64,000 bases of DNA. It comes from Paramecium pentaurelia (Eukaryota; Ciliophora; Oligohymenophorea; Peniculida; Parameciidae). Under the pieces are notes generated by a model that searched no databases, had not been told where the DNA came from, and was given only the letters and a program-made list of their open reading frames with translations. Positions 1 through 11,930 of the stretch are shown in pieces. Position numbers and translations under genes: made by a program. The DNA is taken from the NCBI GenBank assembly GCA_905183005.1, contig CAJJDO010000021.1, forward strand, positions 132,773 to 196,772, in the 5' to 3' direction. Position 1 is the stretch's first letter. Each line of letters opens with the position of its first letter.

Positions 1-2
1 AA

Positions 3-161
3 CATGGATTGAAATTTGATGCTATTGACATGATTTTCATAGCTGCATCACCAAATGTTCGTCCATGGCATCATAGAATGAGAAGTGTAAATGAATGTCA
101 TTACATAAGATAATTACACTTATTCGAATGTGTTTAAAAACAAAAAAACTATTATTTATGA
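3..161 (+). CDS. 3' end of a truncated gene, product unknown
   Basis: The window opens inside an open frame that runs from base 3 to a TGA at 159-161, about 52 codons with two in-frame TAG/TAA-type glutamine codons. The visible peptide contains FIAASPNVRPWHHRMRS, which looks like real coding sequence, but I do not recognise the family. A GT...AG segment of 23 nt (about 96-118) could be an intron that would carry the reading on into the next 100 bases, so the true 3' end is uncertain. The 5' part lies outside the window. Confidence 0.35.
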
Positions 162-192
162 CATCTTTTGGTGCTTAAGCGCTTGCATATTT

Positions 193-1560
193 ATGTGCCA
201 CAAACATTTAAAATGTATAAAATAATAATTAATTGTATAGTATATAAATATAACAAATGGATATGGTGAAGGATGCAAGCTAGTAGATTTTCCAAAATTT
301 ACAAATTAAGCATTAAAAAATGGATCTGATGATTTCTTTTTAGATTCAACTACTGGTGATCTATATTTTTATAGTAAATAAACTGATGAATGGATGCCTA
401 AATCTAATGTAGGTATTCATCATCGTAGAGATGCTATGGAATATTAATCTATTGGAAAATTTGTAGTTAAATCACCAACTTATAAACCTAAATAATAGAT
501 GCTTAGTAATTAAACTGAAATGACATGTATTATCAAAAAATAATTTTTAAATTTTTGGTTGTTCAAAGATGTTTAAATGGAATTCTCAATTAAATAATCT
601 AATGCATGGGATATACATACGATAACATTCGTTAACCCAGAAAAAGTTTATATTTATTTATTAATTATTTAATAGAGATTTTCAGTTTTAGCTGAAAATA
701 ATTTTAGAGGACCTTTAATTTTATAATGTGATAATATTTTAGCCTTGCTTTTTGAAATCGAAAATAAATCTAGAGATCAAATCAACATTATTTCAAATTT
801 TATTGAAAATGGAATTAAAACTATAAGATATTCATCACATTATGTATAATTTATAAAATTATTTAGAATTAAATAAGTATTACCTTTGAAAAATATTTTA
901 ACACTTAAAAAGGCATTAAAAATATAGAAATTATATTTGACAAAACTGTGAAAAAAACTAATAAATTAGATGATTCCATCAAACCTAAAAGTATAGAGTA
1001 TAGAAAACTTATTAATGCATAAATTTAAGAATAAGAAAGGGAAAAACTACATGCTATTTAAGCAGGTCTTTCTAATAAAGTTAATAAATAGCCAGAGTAT
1101 TTATATTTTCAATTAAATTAGAACTGTATCTCATAACAATATAATGTAAAAAAATTATAAAGTTAAACGAAGAAAATCCTTTTCTTTAAAATAATAGTAA
1201 CTTATGATGCTTTCTTAATAAGTTCAGAATCATGAATTTCTTCAATAAAATCCTAATCTAAATAATTTATTTAATGATTAATAATAAATCAAAAGTAGTA
1301 GACATGTTAAAATGAATACAGAACCAAAACCTTAACCTAGAATTAAATAAGATGATGATTTTGATAATGATTAGAAAGCCCAAAAAAATCAATTTAATTA
1401 AATTTAAGTTAGAAAAATATTACATCCATCTTTAGATGAATAATTCTTAGGATAGAAAAGAATTTGGATTCCAGGATTCTTGAATTATAAATTAATAGAT
1501 GTTTAATCTGGTCTTACTTCAACAAGAAAAGGTAGTCGGCCTTTAACTGATCGCTTATGA
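193..1560 (+). CDS. Hypothetical protein, interrupted by an assembly overlap
   Basis: Reading with TAA/TAG as Gln gives a protein of roughly 425 residues from ATG 193 to TGA 1558-1560. The early part contains NGYGEGCKLVDFPKF and VGIHHRRDAMEY; the middle is hydrophobic/amphipathic; the C-terminal third is Q/K/D-rich and charged. Likely introns are 646-675 (30 nt, same frame), 844-866 (23 nt) and 1197-1227 (31 nt, ending TTCAG), each needed to keep or restore the frame. I recognise no domain. From base 670 on, the gene is repeated identically after the N at 1690 (see the repeat entries); only this copy has a 5' end. The start codon is a guess: it is the first in-frame ATG upstream of clearly coding sequence. 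Confidence 0.5.
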
Positions 1561-1689
1561 TTTCTTTATTTAATTAATCAATCATTTTCATTATTAGTAT
1601 TCATTTTTTTTATTATCTCTTGAGCAATAGATTCTTAAATTAAATTAGTCTACTAAAATGTAATTTTTTTTGAATCTAATAATTCTACA
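670..1689. repeat. 1,020-bp direct repeat, copy 1 (likely contig overlap)
   Basis: Bases 670-1689 recur at 1691-2710 with offset 1,021; I saw no mismatch over the compared length. The two copies are separated only by one N. Copy 1 begins inside an intron of the gene at 193-1560 and runs past its stop codon. Confidence 0.95.
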
Positions 1690-1690
1690 N
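1690..1690. other. Assembly gap (single N)
   Basis: The only ambiguous base in the window lies exactly between two identical 1,020-bp copies, the pattern produced when two overlapping contigs are scaffolded end to end without merging. Confidence 0.95.
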
Positions 1691-2710
1691 TAATAGAGAT
1701 TTTCAGTTTTAGCTGAAAATAATTTTAGAGGACCTTTAATTTTATAATGTGATAATATTTTAGCCTTGCTTTTTGAAATCGAAAATAAATCTAGAGATCA
1801 AATCAACATTATTTCAAATTTTATTGAAAATGGAATTAAAACTATAAGATATTCATCACATTATGTATAATTTATAAAATTATTTAGAATTAAATAAGTA
1901 TTACCTTTGAAAAATATTTTAACACTTAAAAAGGCATTAAAAATATAGAAATTATATTTGACAAAACTGTGAAAAAAACTAATAAATTAGATGATTCCAT
2001 CAAACCTAAAAGTATAGAGTATAGAAAACTTATTAATGCATAAATTTAAGAATAAGAAAGGGAAAAACTACATGCTATTTAAGCAGGTCTTTCTAATAAA
2101 GTTAATAAATAGCCAGAGTATTTATATTTTCAATTAAATTAGAACTGTATCTCATAACAATATAATGTAAAAAAATTATAAAGTTAAACGAAGAAAATCC
2201 TTTTCTTTAAAATAATAGTAACTTATGATGCTTTCTTAATAAGTTCAGAATCATGAATTTCTTCAATAAAATCCTAATCTAAATAATTTATTTAATGATT
2301 AATAATAAATCAAAAGTAGTAGACATGTTAAAATGAATACAGAACCAAAACCTTAACCTAGAATTAAATAAGATGATGATTTTGATAATGATTAGAAAGC
2401 CCAAAAAAATCAATTTAATTAAATTTAAGTTAGAAAAATATTACATCCATCTTTAGATGAATAATTCTTAGGATAGAAAAGAATTTGGATTCCAGGATTC
2501 TTGAATTATAAATTAATAGATGTTTAATCTGGTCTTACTTCAACAAGAAAAGGTAGTCGGCCTTTAACTGATCGCTTATGATTTCTTTATTTAATTAATC
2601 AATCATTTTCATTATTAGTATTCATTTTTTTTATTATCTCTTGAGCAATAGATTCTTAAATTAAATTAGTCTACTAAAATGTAATTTTTTTTGAATCTAA
2701 TAATTCTACA
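1691..2710. repeat. 1,020-bp direct repeat, copy 2 (likely contig overlap)
   Basis: Identical to 670-1689. It contains a second, 5'-less copy of the upstream gene's 3' two-thirds, ending with the same TGA at 2579-2581. If the copies are collapsed, base 1689 is followed directly by base 2711 and one normal gene remains. The copy should not be counted as an extra gene or pseudogene until checked. Confidence 0.95.
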
Positions 2711-2749
2711 GGAAAAAGATAGTTCATTTTTCAATTTAATTTTATATGA

Positions 2750-4074
2750 TAATTAGTTTTAATTTATGAGAACTATTAATATGATTAAAATGAACAATAA
2801 AAGTTTGATCAATATTTAGGATAAGATTATTAAGAATAAGATTACTAAAACTAATAATATCATTTTTTAAGAATAATAAAGATAGCATTTTCAAAAACCT
2901 CAAGGACTCTAAAATTAATCAGGTTTATCAAAATTAAATTTAACTAAATAATAAGAATAAGACTTTTTATAGAAGATTTTAATTCCTTAACAAGGGAAAA
3001 AATGATATACTTTATGTATTTATAATTATAATATTACATCGAATCTCAAAAATGTTATGTATAATAAATTATAGAATTTAAAATTATAATAAGTATAATT
3101 TATTAGGATTCAATAATAATTCTAATCATATGAGCCAAAGCTTTTCTTAAATAAAGACAGGACTTCTAACAAATCAACCAAACTAAAAACATTATGAACC
3201 TTAAAAAGAATGTATTATCGAAATGGAAGATATGACATATCAATAGAGTTATGTTTTGCTACCTAATGAATGTAATTTATAATTATTTTAAAAGAAATCA
3301 ATCACTAATCTAAACAATAATAACTTAATAATAGTTCTGCATTACCATAAAAATAGGGCAACAATCATTTATCTTAAAATCAAATATAGGTATCTTTAGT
3401 TTAAATTAAAATTAGCATAGATATTAAAATTAGCAATAGATATTTGTTCCATAAAGCATACTGAATAATTACTAATATAATAAGTAGCAATTTGCAATAA
3501 AATTAGTCTTAGTAATTAATTTTACATATATAGAATTCATTACGCAGTTTGCTAATTTTGTAGAACTTCATAAAATATCACAAATGACTAAAAGCCTTTT
3601 ATGTGCTATCAATGTAGATAAATATAATAACCAATTTATGAATTTTTAAAATGTTCTAATTGCAATGTGAAAGTGAAATATTAAAAAGGAAGTAATTAAA
3701 TATTATAATAAAAAGTATCTTCTATTATCAGATGCACGAGGTGTAACAATTATAATTTGTTAAATTTATAGCCTTAAGTATAGGGGGATAAGGATAAAGT
3801 ATAATTATTAAAATCAGATATTTTCATAAATAGATAATTACTATTTGTAAATTTTAATTTTTCAATTCTTATTATTGCTCTTTAATGTAATTATATTTTT
3901 TTAAAAATACATTCTTAGAGAAATGTTAACAAAAATATTTTCCAAATGCTTCAATGTATACGAGATAAGAAAAAACAAAACCATATACATTAAGCTCTGA
4001 ATTTATCTTTTAATAAAATTATAAAATATAATAGATTCATTGTATAAAATATATATTTTCTTTTTTAAAATTGA
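2750..4074 (+). CDS. Q/N-rich protein with LSD1-like zinc fingers, frame interrupted
   Basis: The N-terminal part is Q/N/Y-rich (about 2,759-3,130). The C-terminal part has two Cys-x2-Cys...Cys-x2-Cys modules: one between about 3,550 and 3,625 (CQFC...CYQC) and one between about 3,652 and 3,744 (CSNC...CTRC). Removing a 24-nt GT...AG intron at 3692-3715 brings the second to the spacing of LSD1-type fingers (C-x2-C, then Y-x2-G, then C-x2-C). The frame is broken: one base seems missing in the T run near 2,870, a TGA is in frame near 3,002, and an extra base is needed near 3,075. Either sequencing indels or a decaying gene would explain this; the neighbouring contig join favours errors. The 3' end is uncertain: TGA 4072-4074, or TGA 3998-4000 if a 22-nt intron near 3,780 is used. 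Confidence 0.45.
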
Positions 4075-5825
4075 ATTTAGTCATACTAATTACAATTTAG
4101 TGTCTCGAATAATTATATTAAGTGATGATGCAAACATATTTCAAATTTCATTATTAACACTTATGTAAAAAACTTGAAATATTCTTTGAGAAAGTGCTTT
4201 AAAACTCTTGTTTATGTGCTAATTTAAGGGTTTTTTACTTTAAAAAATGAACATTCTACATTATTTATAAAAATTAAGAGTTTTTCCATCTTTGAAGTTA
4301 TCTAGATCATGTTAGTTGAAACTTTATTTTTATAGATTAAAATTGTAGAATTTATATCATCAAAAATGTATAATCAAAGAGGATCAAGTTTAGAGAAAAC
4401 CTTCTTTTGCATATAATTAATGCCATATTTAGAATTTGTAAGCATTCTTTTATAGTTTTGCTTAAATTCCAAAATAGACGAATGAACTTTGATATTATTT
4501 CTTGGAGGCCTCTCGGTAAGAGGTTGTTAATAGCTATGTTTACTAACTGACTTTAATGACATAATATTTAAACTTACTTATTTTTGATTTAGATCAGCAA
4601 GAGACATAATGTTTTTTAATGAGAGTCTGCATTAAGCAATCAAAGGGAGTTTTTCAAAAGAAGATTTATCTCTCTTCATACTTTTTTATTTTAATATAAA
4701 ATATAATGATTTTCTGAAATAAATTGAAAAATGATTTATACGATTTTAATAAATTCAAAGCATAGTTAAATTTTATTATAGAAACATATTAATTTTTATG
4801 AATATTATTTCTAAATTTATGAGTTTGAGAAATTAATTCTTTTCATATTTTAATGATTATTTTGACAAAATAAATCCTTAAAAATTATTTACTATTCTGT
4901 AAAAATAATCATTAAAAATATAATTGTTTAAAGTTTCACAATTTCTCAGAAAAATTAGAATATTAACATATCATTTTGAAAACGAGTTAAAAAACTTGAA
5001 TATAAAGAGGAGGAAAATAAAATAATTAAGTTATCTAAAGTCAATAACATAATTTGTATTAGAATAATGTAGAGTATCATACTTTTCTCTATTGCTCAAA
5101 AGAAAAGGGATAATTTGTTCACAAATATGAGTTTTTTTATTAGCCAAATAATTAATAATATATTTGGTTTTTATTACCATAAAGGCTTTTTCATTTTTCA
5201 CTTTTCTACATTTATATGGCTGATATTTTCAAATCTATATAATAAATTAAGCTAAGATTTCATAATATTAGCTATTTTTAGGAATGAGAATTTAATAATA
5301 AATATGTGAAATTTAAAAATATCATTAAAATTATTTCAAGAAAATTCCTAAAATCAATTTATTATTTATTTATATAAAATGAACCTTTTTTTTATCATAT
5401 TAAGTATTTTGCAACTATATTTTATCAACCAATAATTTCTTGTATTTTTTGCTGATAGAACCTGATTTTAACTGGCTTATAAAGATTAATTATTAATTGC
5501 TGAGATGGATATTTTTATTAATATATAACAAATATATTTATATTCCAAATTAGTTGAACTTTTTGTATTAAAGAGTACTAATAGGAAATAAATTAAAAAA
5601 TTCAAGAATTGTATATAAAAATAGTATTTTTAAGGATTAATATATTAAAGCTTTAAATGATGTTGATATTTATCTTATGTGAAGATTGAGAAGAGTTAAG
5701 TTTAGATATAAATGAATATCTACAATAACATTATAAATAAATTAATTAAATGAATAGCATTGATAGTTATCAAAGCAAGGCAACAATGAATGCATAGTCT
5801 ATAATCTCTAAAATAGCCACTCGAA
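4075..5825. other. Long AT-rich intergenic stretch
   Basis: About 1.75 kb with no frame on either strand that I can defend as coding and no recognisable RNA gene. TGA is frequent in all plus-strand frames. A small hairpin (CCTCT/AGAGG) lies at about 4509-4523. This is longer than most gaps in the window. Confidence 0.6.
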
Positions 5826-8800
5826 ATGGATAAGCAGGGTAAGCAAGTAGAGTTATATGTTAGTAATGGCTCATTGATAGCAGCTTTGGATGAGGAAACT
5901 GTCTCTGCTGCTTGGAATGCATTCGGTAATTATAAATTTTGTATTGTAAAGGTCTTCATGTTTCAAGATAATTACGAATGGGTAGAGGAGTAGCAATGAA
6001 TAAATTTGGAACATTTTCTTTTAGTGCTCCAGATGTTATATTAGATGGAGTTACCAATCCAGTAGAAAGAGATAAGTAGCCACGTTAACCAGTTTTTCTT
6101 GTTGCAAAGGTAGTCGATTAATTTTATGTAAGGAATTTGTTAATGGATTCAATCTAAAAACTGCCATAGCAATAGGTCGATAATTAAGACCTTATAAAGT
6201 GCAAACATCTGGTAAGATATAGCATGCAATTGTAAATTGGGCAGAAATAGCATTGTATGCATCTTAAAATAAGGATTCAGCTAAAATGGCTGTTGAGAGA
6301 GTCATTAAATCATTATCTGATATTGTTCGCAATGTATATAAACTTATAAATGATTTTAGAGGGATGTTGTTGAAGTTGAAATACCATGTGTTGGTACATT
6401 TTTTGTTAAATCCCATTGTGCAGCTGTACAATTTTTAGATTCCCTTATGGATAGTTGTAAAGTAAAATATTGGATCAATATTTCTTTATAGGAAATAACA
6501 AAGAGACCATTGTCAGAGAGAAAATCTAAAGGAGATATGCGTTTGACATAGTAGTTCCTACAATAATTGAGTAAGAGTCAGTATCCTGAAGAAAATAATA
6601 TGATGATTGATGAAGGTGCCAGGAATTATTTAACTAATTCTCTTGGGATTGAATTACCTGATGCAAGACCTAAAACTGCTAAAAATTCATAAGTTTAGTC
6701 TAAAAAGGGTGGTTTTATGAGTAAAACTGTAATATTTAATGATCAATAATATTTTTAGATAGAATTAAGACCATCAACTTAATAGATTTCTAGAATGGGA
6801 TTTCAAAGATCAGTAAATGATAAAGTGCATGCTTTAGAAAGATTAAAATATTATATTAGAGATCATGCATTAAATATTGAAGATGTAATATTAGAATAAT
6901 AATATTAATTAGTCATTTTTAGATTTATGTTAATAGGCATTTGGTAAAACTAGTGAAAGAAAAATTAGAATGAATTTTGATGATTTTAAGAGGGCTGTGA
7001 TTAAGATTGATTTACCTCTTAATGAAATATAAATAATTACTTTGTTTTAGACTTTAGATGTTAATAATGATGGTTTTATTGATAAATTTGATTGGCTTAA
7101 AGCTATTGTTGATAAAAGTAAATATTATATATATAAATTTAATAGAAACTCATATAAATTATATAAAGGATGTTGTGTATAAATTCTAAATTCATACAGA
7201 TGATTTATTATAGAGAATGAATTTACATCGAGATCATCCTCCTGTTAATTTGTAATAATTAAAATTTGCTTTAATGCATTTAGATGAGTCTTTAAATTAA
7301 CACAAAGCACATAAAGTGGCAAAGGAAATTTTGGATGGAAAAGAAACCATTAGTATGAATGATTTATTAGCATTATTTAATACAGTTGAAGAAGATGACA
7401 AAATGTATGATTTGTCATGGTTTAAAGATACATTGCATAAAATGAGAGATCATTTAGTTGATCCTTAGAAAATGAAGGTTTTGAGATCATCTTTTGAATA
7501 TTTTGATGAACATTAAGAAGGTAATCTAGATACTGCCAATTTTAAGACTGTCTTAATGGAAAGTTCATTGGGATTGAATGTTTAAGATATAAATAGATTA
7601 GTTCGATATCTTCCAAAGAATAGAGATTCATTAATAAATTACTATGATTTTATTTAAATGATTATGGATGTTAATAAATAAATGGATTAAAAGGATACAG
7701 CTAAAGATCTTGTTGATTTTGCATAAAAAATCAATAAGTATTTAACTTAAAAAAAATTCACTGTTATATAATTTTTATAATAAGTAAAATCAGGATATGG
7801 TTCATGCAATATTGAATCTACTGCATAATATTTAGAAAAGAATCTGTTTACTTAATTATCTCATGATGAATGTTTAGAATATTGTAGAGAAATGGATGTT
7901 GATGGAAATGGTGTTGTTAGTGATGAAGATATGAATACATTTATAAAAAGATATTCATATTTTAATGTTAGAAAGGATTAATCTTAAATTGAATAAATTG
8001 TTGAAAGTTTGAAGATTAAACCTTAATTTGGAGATAATTTATCAGCTATTGAAAATACTTGTGTTTAATCTAAATCTATTGATTTAGTTACTATGGGACA
8101 AAAGAAAATGTTTTAATCTTTAGTTGATGGAATGAATTAATCAAAAAGTTTATTTCCTGTTGAAGAATTACCAGAATCTAAATTTGATTAAATACTTAAG
8201 GATTTAAGAATAAAATTAAATAGAAAGGGAATGTCATATGAAGAACTTTTTACATTCTTAGATACTGATCATAATGGATTCTTATCAATAAGTGAATTCT
8301 ATAATATAGATAAAATTATGACTCTAAGTTAACCAGCTAAAGATGGATTCTTTGCCTTTATGGATAAATAGAAAATTGGTTTAATTGATCTTAATACTTT
8401 TGTTAAATTTATGAGTAAATCCATTATTTAATAGATGCCATCTTTATCTGAAGATGATTTTGATTGGGAATTAGAAATCCTATTCAAAATAAGAAATTGG
8501 TGTTAAAGAGAGAATATTACTGTAGAAGATGCCTTTAGAACATTTGATAAAGATTTTGATGGTTAAATAAACAAAGCTGATTTAAGAACTTTTCTAAAGG
8601 ATATATTGAAAATTGAAGAAAAAGAAATTACTGAAGCAAAAATCAATAGATTATATAAGTTGATGGATTAATATAAAAGAGGAAAAATTACATTAATGGA
8701 TTTTAAAAGATTTGTAGAAGAAGGATTTTTTTATGGTAAAAATAAATAAGTATTTGGATAAACAACAAATGTATCTGCAAAATCGTAATAAGAATCAAGA

Positions 8801-10597
8801 TCATCTTTTGATTGGAAAATGAATGCTAGATAATAAATAGGATTAATTATAAGTAGACATTATCCAAATGTAAAAGAATCTTTTGATATTGTTTCAGGAT
8901 ATCGTAAAAAATTAGTATTCTAAAAATTTAAAAAATGGATTGATGAAAAGAATGTTCTTTCAGGATTTGATTTAACTGAAAAATTAGTATATGAAATCTT
9001 TTCTGATCTTGATTCTCATAAAAAAGGTTATTTAGTAGAATCTGATTGGCTGAATGCATTTGCTCAATATAATTGGTAAGATTAAATGATTAAAGAAATC
9101 TAAGATGCACTTTCTACTTATTTTTCAAGCATTTAAAATGCTATTCACTATTTTTAGATGGAGCATAGTCATGTGATAACAAAAGAGAGCTTTGCAAGGG
9201 CTTTGTAAGCTTTATTCCCAAAAAGATTTGTTGAAGGTGACATAGAAACTTTATGGACAAGAGTTCAAAAAAATGGATCTTTAAGTAATCATGCATTTGC
9301 ACTTATATTTGGAAAAGGTACAAAAGCTTATGAGCTTCCTGAAGGATAATAACAATAATAGCATATTAGACCTATGACTTAAGGGTAATAATTTATTAAT
9401 GATTTTATAGAGGTTTAAGTGAATTACCTTTGGATGAGAGAAATCAAGTTAACATTAGCTTATTAGATAAAATTAGAAGATTTTTGAGAAATTCAAATAA
9501 AAATATTAGCGAATTATTTAAATAATATGATTCAGATAATACTGGATTCATTACTAATTTAGAATTCCGTTAAGTAATCAGAAGTCTTAATATGGGGTTA
9601 ACATTTTAAGATATTGATATATTATCAGCTATGTTAGATACTGACCGAAATAGTATGGTAAATTGGAGAGATTTTGCAAAGAGATTAGATTTTAGATAAG
9701 CAGATAATAAAATATTAGAAAGAGCAGCAATTCATTTATAGAGAGTTAATGATCATATTTATCATTATTTGTTATCACCTAAAGATGCATTTAGATAGAT
9801 TGATGCACAACATACTGGATTTTTGAGTTTTGATAAATTTAAGGATATGATTGAAATGTTGTATAGATTGGCTACAGAAGATATTCCTCCATTTGCTATT
9901 ATTAAAGATCTATTTGAATTTATAGATAAAAGAAGGGATGGTTTATTAGATTTAACAGAATGGATGGATGCTTTTTCTAAGTTTTCAAACCCAAATGAAA
10001 AGAAAAGGTACTTTCTATCTTTTAATAATTAGACCCATGAGTGCAAATGTAAGAGTGAAAAAATCATCACAAAAATCATTAATGGCTTAAACTGATAAAG
10101 GATGGATGACAAAACAAAGTGTTTAATCTCCTTAATAATTTGAGGGATTAACTGATGATGGATTAATGAATGCAACCAATAAATTCAAGACTTTTTTAAG
10201 AAGACCTCCAGTTAAGCAAACTGCACTTTAATATGTTGGTAAATATTTATTTAATCATAAGAAAATGGTATTTGGGAGAGCTCTAAAGAATTTGATAAAA
10301 CAATAAATGCAATTGGAAAGAACAGGAAGTATCTTCTTGAAATATTTAAGCATTTGACTTAGAATGGTCAAATTCCACTTACTGAAGATGTAATTATTTA
10401 AATATATTTTGTAGTTAATAAAATAAGAAATGGATAGAATGTTAAGATCTTAAGGAATTGTTGTCAGAGATGAATAATGGCCTTAATTAATTTCTTGGTC
10501 CAAAAAAAATGGCCGTATTGATTATAAATTCTTGCTTGAAGTATATAAGGATAGACTAAACGGTATGGACACACAACCTAGAATGGGGGATGAATGA
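5826..10597 (+). CDS. CCDC81-type HU-domain and multi-EF-hand protein
   Basis: ATG 5826 starts a protein of about 1,500 residues ending at TGA 10595-10597; ten introns of 23-30 nt are each required for the frame. The first ~190 residues match the two HU-like modules of CCDC81: AAWNAFG, then RGVAMNKFGTFSF and PVFLVAK; the second module has IPCVGTFFVKS. Downstream are many EF-hand-type helices and loops, some canonical (DVNNDGFIDKFDW, DTDHNGFLSISEF, DKDFDGQINKADL, DSDNTGFITNLEF), others degenerate. CCDC81 in animals is a centrosome/cilium-associated protein; a calcium-responsive role at the basal body or cilium is inference. Codon use and introns match the neighbours. The fusion of HU-CCDC81 with a long EF-hand array in one gene is the unusual point; that it is one gene rests on continuous frames across short introns, not on transcripts. 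Confidence 0.85.
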
Positions 10598-10639
10598 TGA
10601 ATATTTATTAAAACAGCGGGCAATGTTATATTAATAATT

Positions 10640-11140
10640 AAATAAAAATTTTAAAAAAGCCCTTTCAGCTTTTTAAATCACAAGCCTTCTCCCAGATAGA
10701 ACAAGTATGTTTTGAATATTAATCCATCTAGTGAGCAGTACCAAAAATAGAGTGTATAAAAAGTCTTAGACTGCAAACAGCTCTAAGTGTCTCTTCGTTC
10801 CTAAAAAGAAGGAACGAGAATAAATCTATATCACACCACCTTCGAAACACAAGGTAGTAATCATTTATCTTATTTTAGAATCCGCTTTCCAATATTGAAG
10901 AATTGAACATTGATTCTAATTGTTCTACCGACAGCAGTCAACGCTTAGAAAATCTAAGCCCGGTCTATTATTGCCCTAAAGGCAAAGAACCTTGTGGTGA
11001 GCTTTAAGTTGTCCTTGACGGTGACGTGATCTAAGTGATATCCTAAACAAGGAATAGGAGAAAATCACGAAAGTTCAGTGACCAAGAGACCTATGCTATG
11101 AGTAATTTCATAGCTGGTCCTAAATGTCTGGACATCCCAT
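10640..11140. ncRNA. Candidate structured non-coding RNA, strand unknown
   Basis: This stretch is clearly richer in G+C than anything around it and carries no convincing protein frame. It holds a series of perfect hairpins: AAAAAGC/GCTTTTT (10654-10674), CTTAGA/TCTAAG (10765-10787), TCGTTCCT/AGGAACGA (10795-10817), ACCTT/AAGGT (10838-10855), GCTTAGA-AAA-TCTAAGC (10943-10959), TTGCC-CTAAA-GGCAA (10971-10985) and GCTATGA-GTAATT-TCATAGC (11095-11114). Stems this regular in AT-rich DNA suggest a folded RNA such as a housekeeping RNP RNA. I looked for hallmarks of SRP RNA, RNase P/MRP, U1-U6, U3, telomerase RNA, tRNA and rRNA on both strands and found none I could defend. It lies between the 3' ends of the gene at 5826-10597 and the minus-strand gene at 11199. 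Confidence 0.5.
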
Positions 11141-11198
11141 GCCCTTAGTTCCTTTGATCATATATATATCTATGGAATTATCTATAAATCAAAACACG

Positions 11199-11861
11199 TC
11201 AATTATACAGCTGAAATAACTGCCCAATCTCATTGTGTAGTAATTTTACAGATTCAACTACATTAGTGCTGCATATGATATTAATTTATACTTATCTACA
11301 ATATTCACTTCCTAAATGTTTAAAAATCTATCTGTATTATTTTAGATCAATTCTTTTATTTTAATACAAATCCCACTATCTCTATTCTGTCGATTATTGA
11401 CTAAAATCAAAATTGGTACTTAATCATGAGCCTTATCACTTAAAACCTCACCAAAATATGAGAAGTATAAAATACTTAAAACAGTTTCTCACTTCATCCC
11501 ATCTCTCAGATTTATTTCCATCTACTACAAAAATTATGCCATGACATTCTCCATAGTATTTTTTCCAGATGCTTCTTTAGGTTTGAGACCCTCCTAAATC
11601 CCAATAAGTTACTTTATATTTCTTATTTATAGATTTATTAGAAGCCATATAATCAATCTCTGTAATATTCAGACCAACAGTTTTTGGTATTTTATCAAAT
11701 TGTATAAATGGATGTTTTGCTAATTGTTTTAATTTATTTAATAATGTCTATATATAATAAACACTTACTGTTTTACCAGCTCCATCTAATCCAATAATTA
11801 AAATTTTAAAGACAGGAGGATCAAAATACTTTTGCCAAATTCCTTTAATTAAACTTATCAT
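11199..11861 (-). CDS. ARFRP1-like ARF-family small GTPase
   Basis: Reads from ATG at 11861 down to TGA (complement of 11199-11201), about 190 residues with short introns. The P-loop is GLDGAGKT; switch I has KTVGLN; then WDLGG and KKYYGECHGIIFVVD, the last strikingly like ARFRP1/ARL3p of the Golgi. The C terminus ends in TNVVESVKLLHNEIGQL after a 23-nt intron. ARFRP1 acts at the trans-Golgi in recruiting ARL1 and golgins; that role is carried over from the family. Two residues are odd: the catalytic Gln after DLGG is Ser, and the NKxD base-recognition motif reads NRQN. Near 11448-11475 the intron that would join the frames is 29 nt where 28 is needed, so a one-base error is possible there. 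Confidence 0.8.
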
Positions 11862-11930
11862 ATTTATTATTAAAATTCCAATTATAAAGATTATAAAACC
11901 AATATCTAATTTTTATATTTAAATATAGAA

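Noticed and set aside
1691..2581. Second copy of the upstream gene as a real tandem duplicate or pseudogene
   Set aside because: It appears identical at base level and adjoins an N; an assembly overlap is far simpler.
4501..4530. Small GC-containing hairpin as a tRNA
   Set aside because: No acceptor, anticodon or T-arm pattern around it.
10598..11190. Rejected as rRNA, tRNA, SRP RNA, RNase P/MRP RNA, U-snRNA or telomerase RNA
   Set aside because: No conserved signature of any of these families could be found on either strand; a Gln-code frame of ~80 codons on the minus strand is likely chance because its composition is unlike neighbouring proteins.
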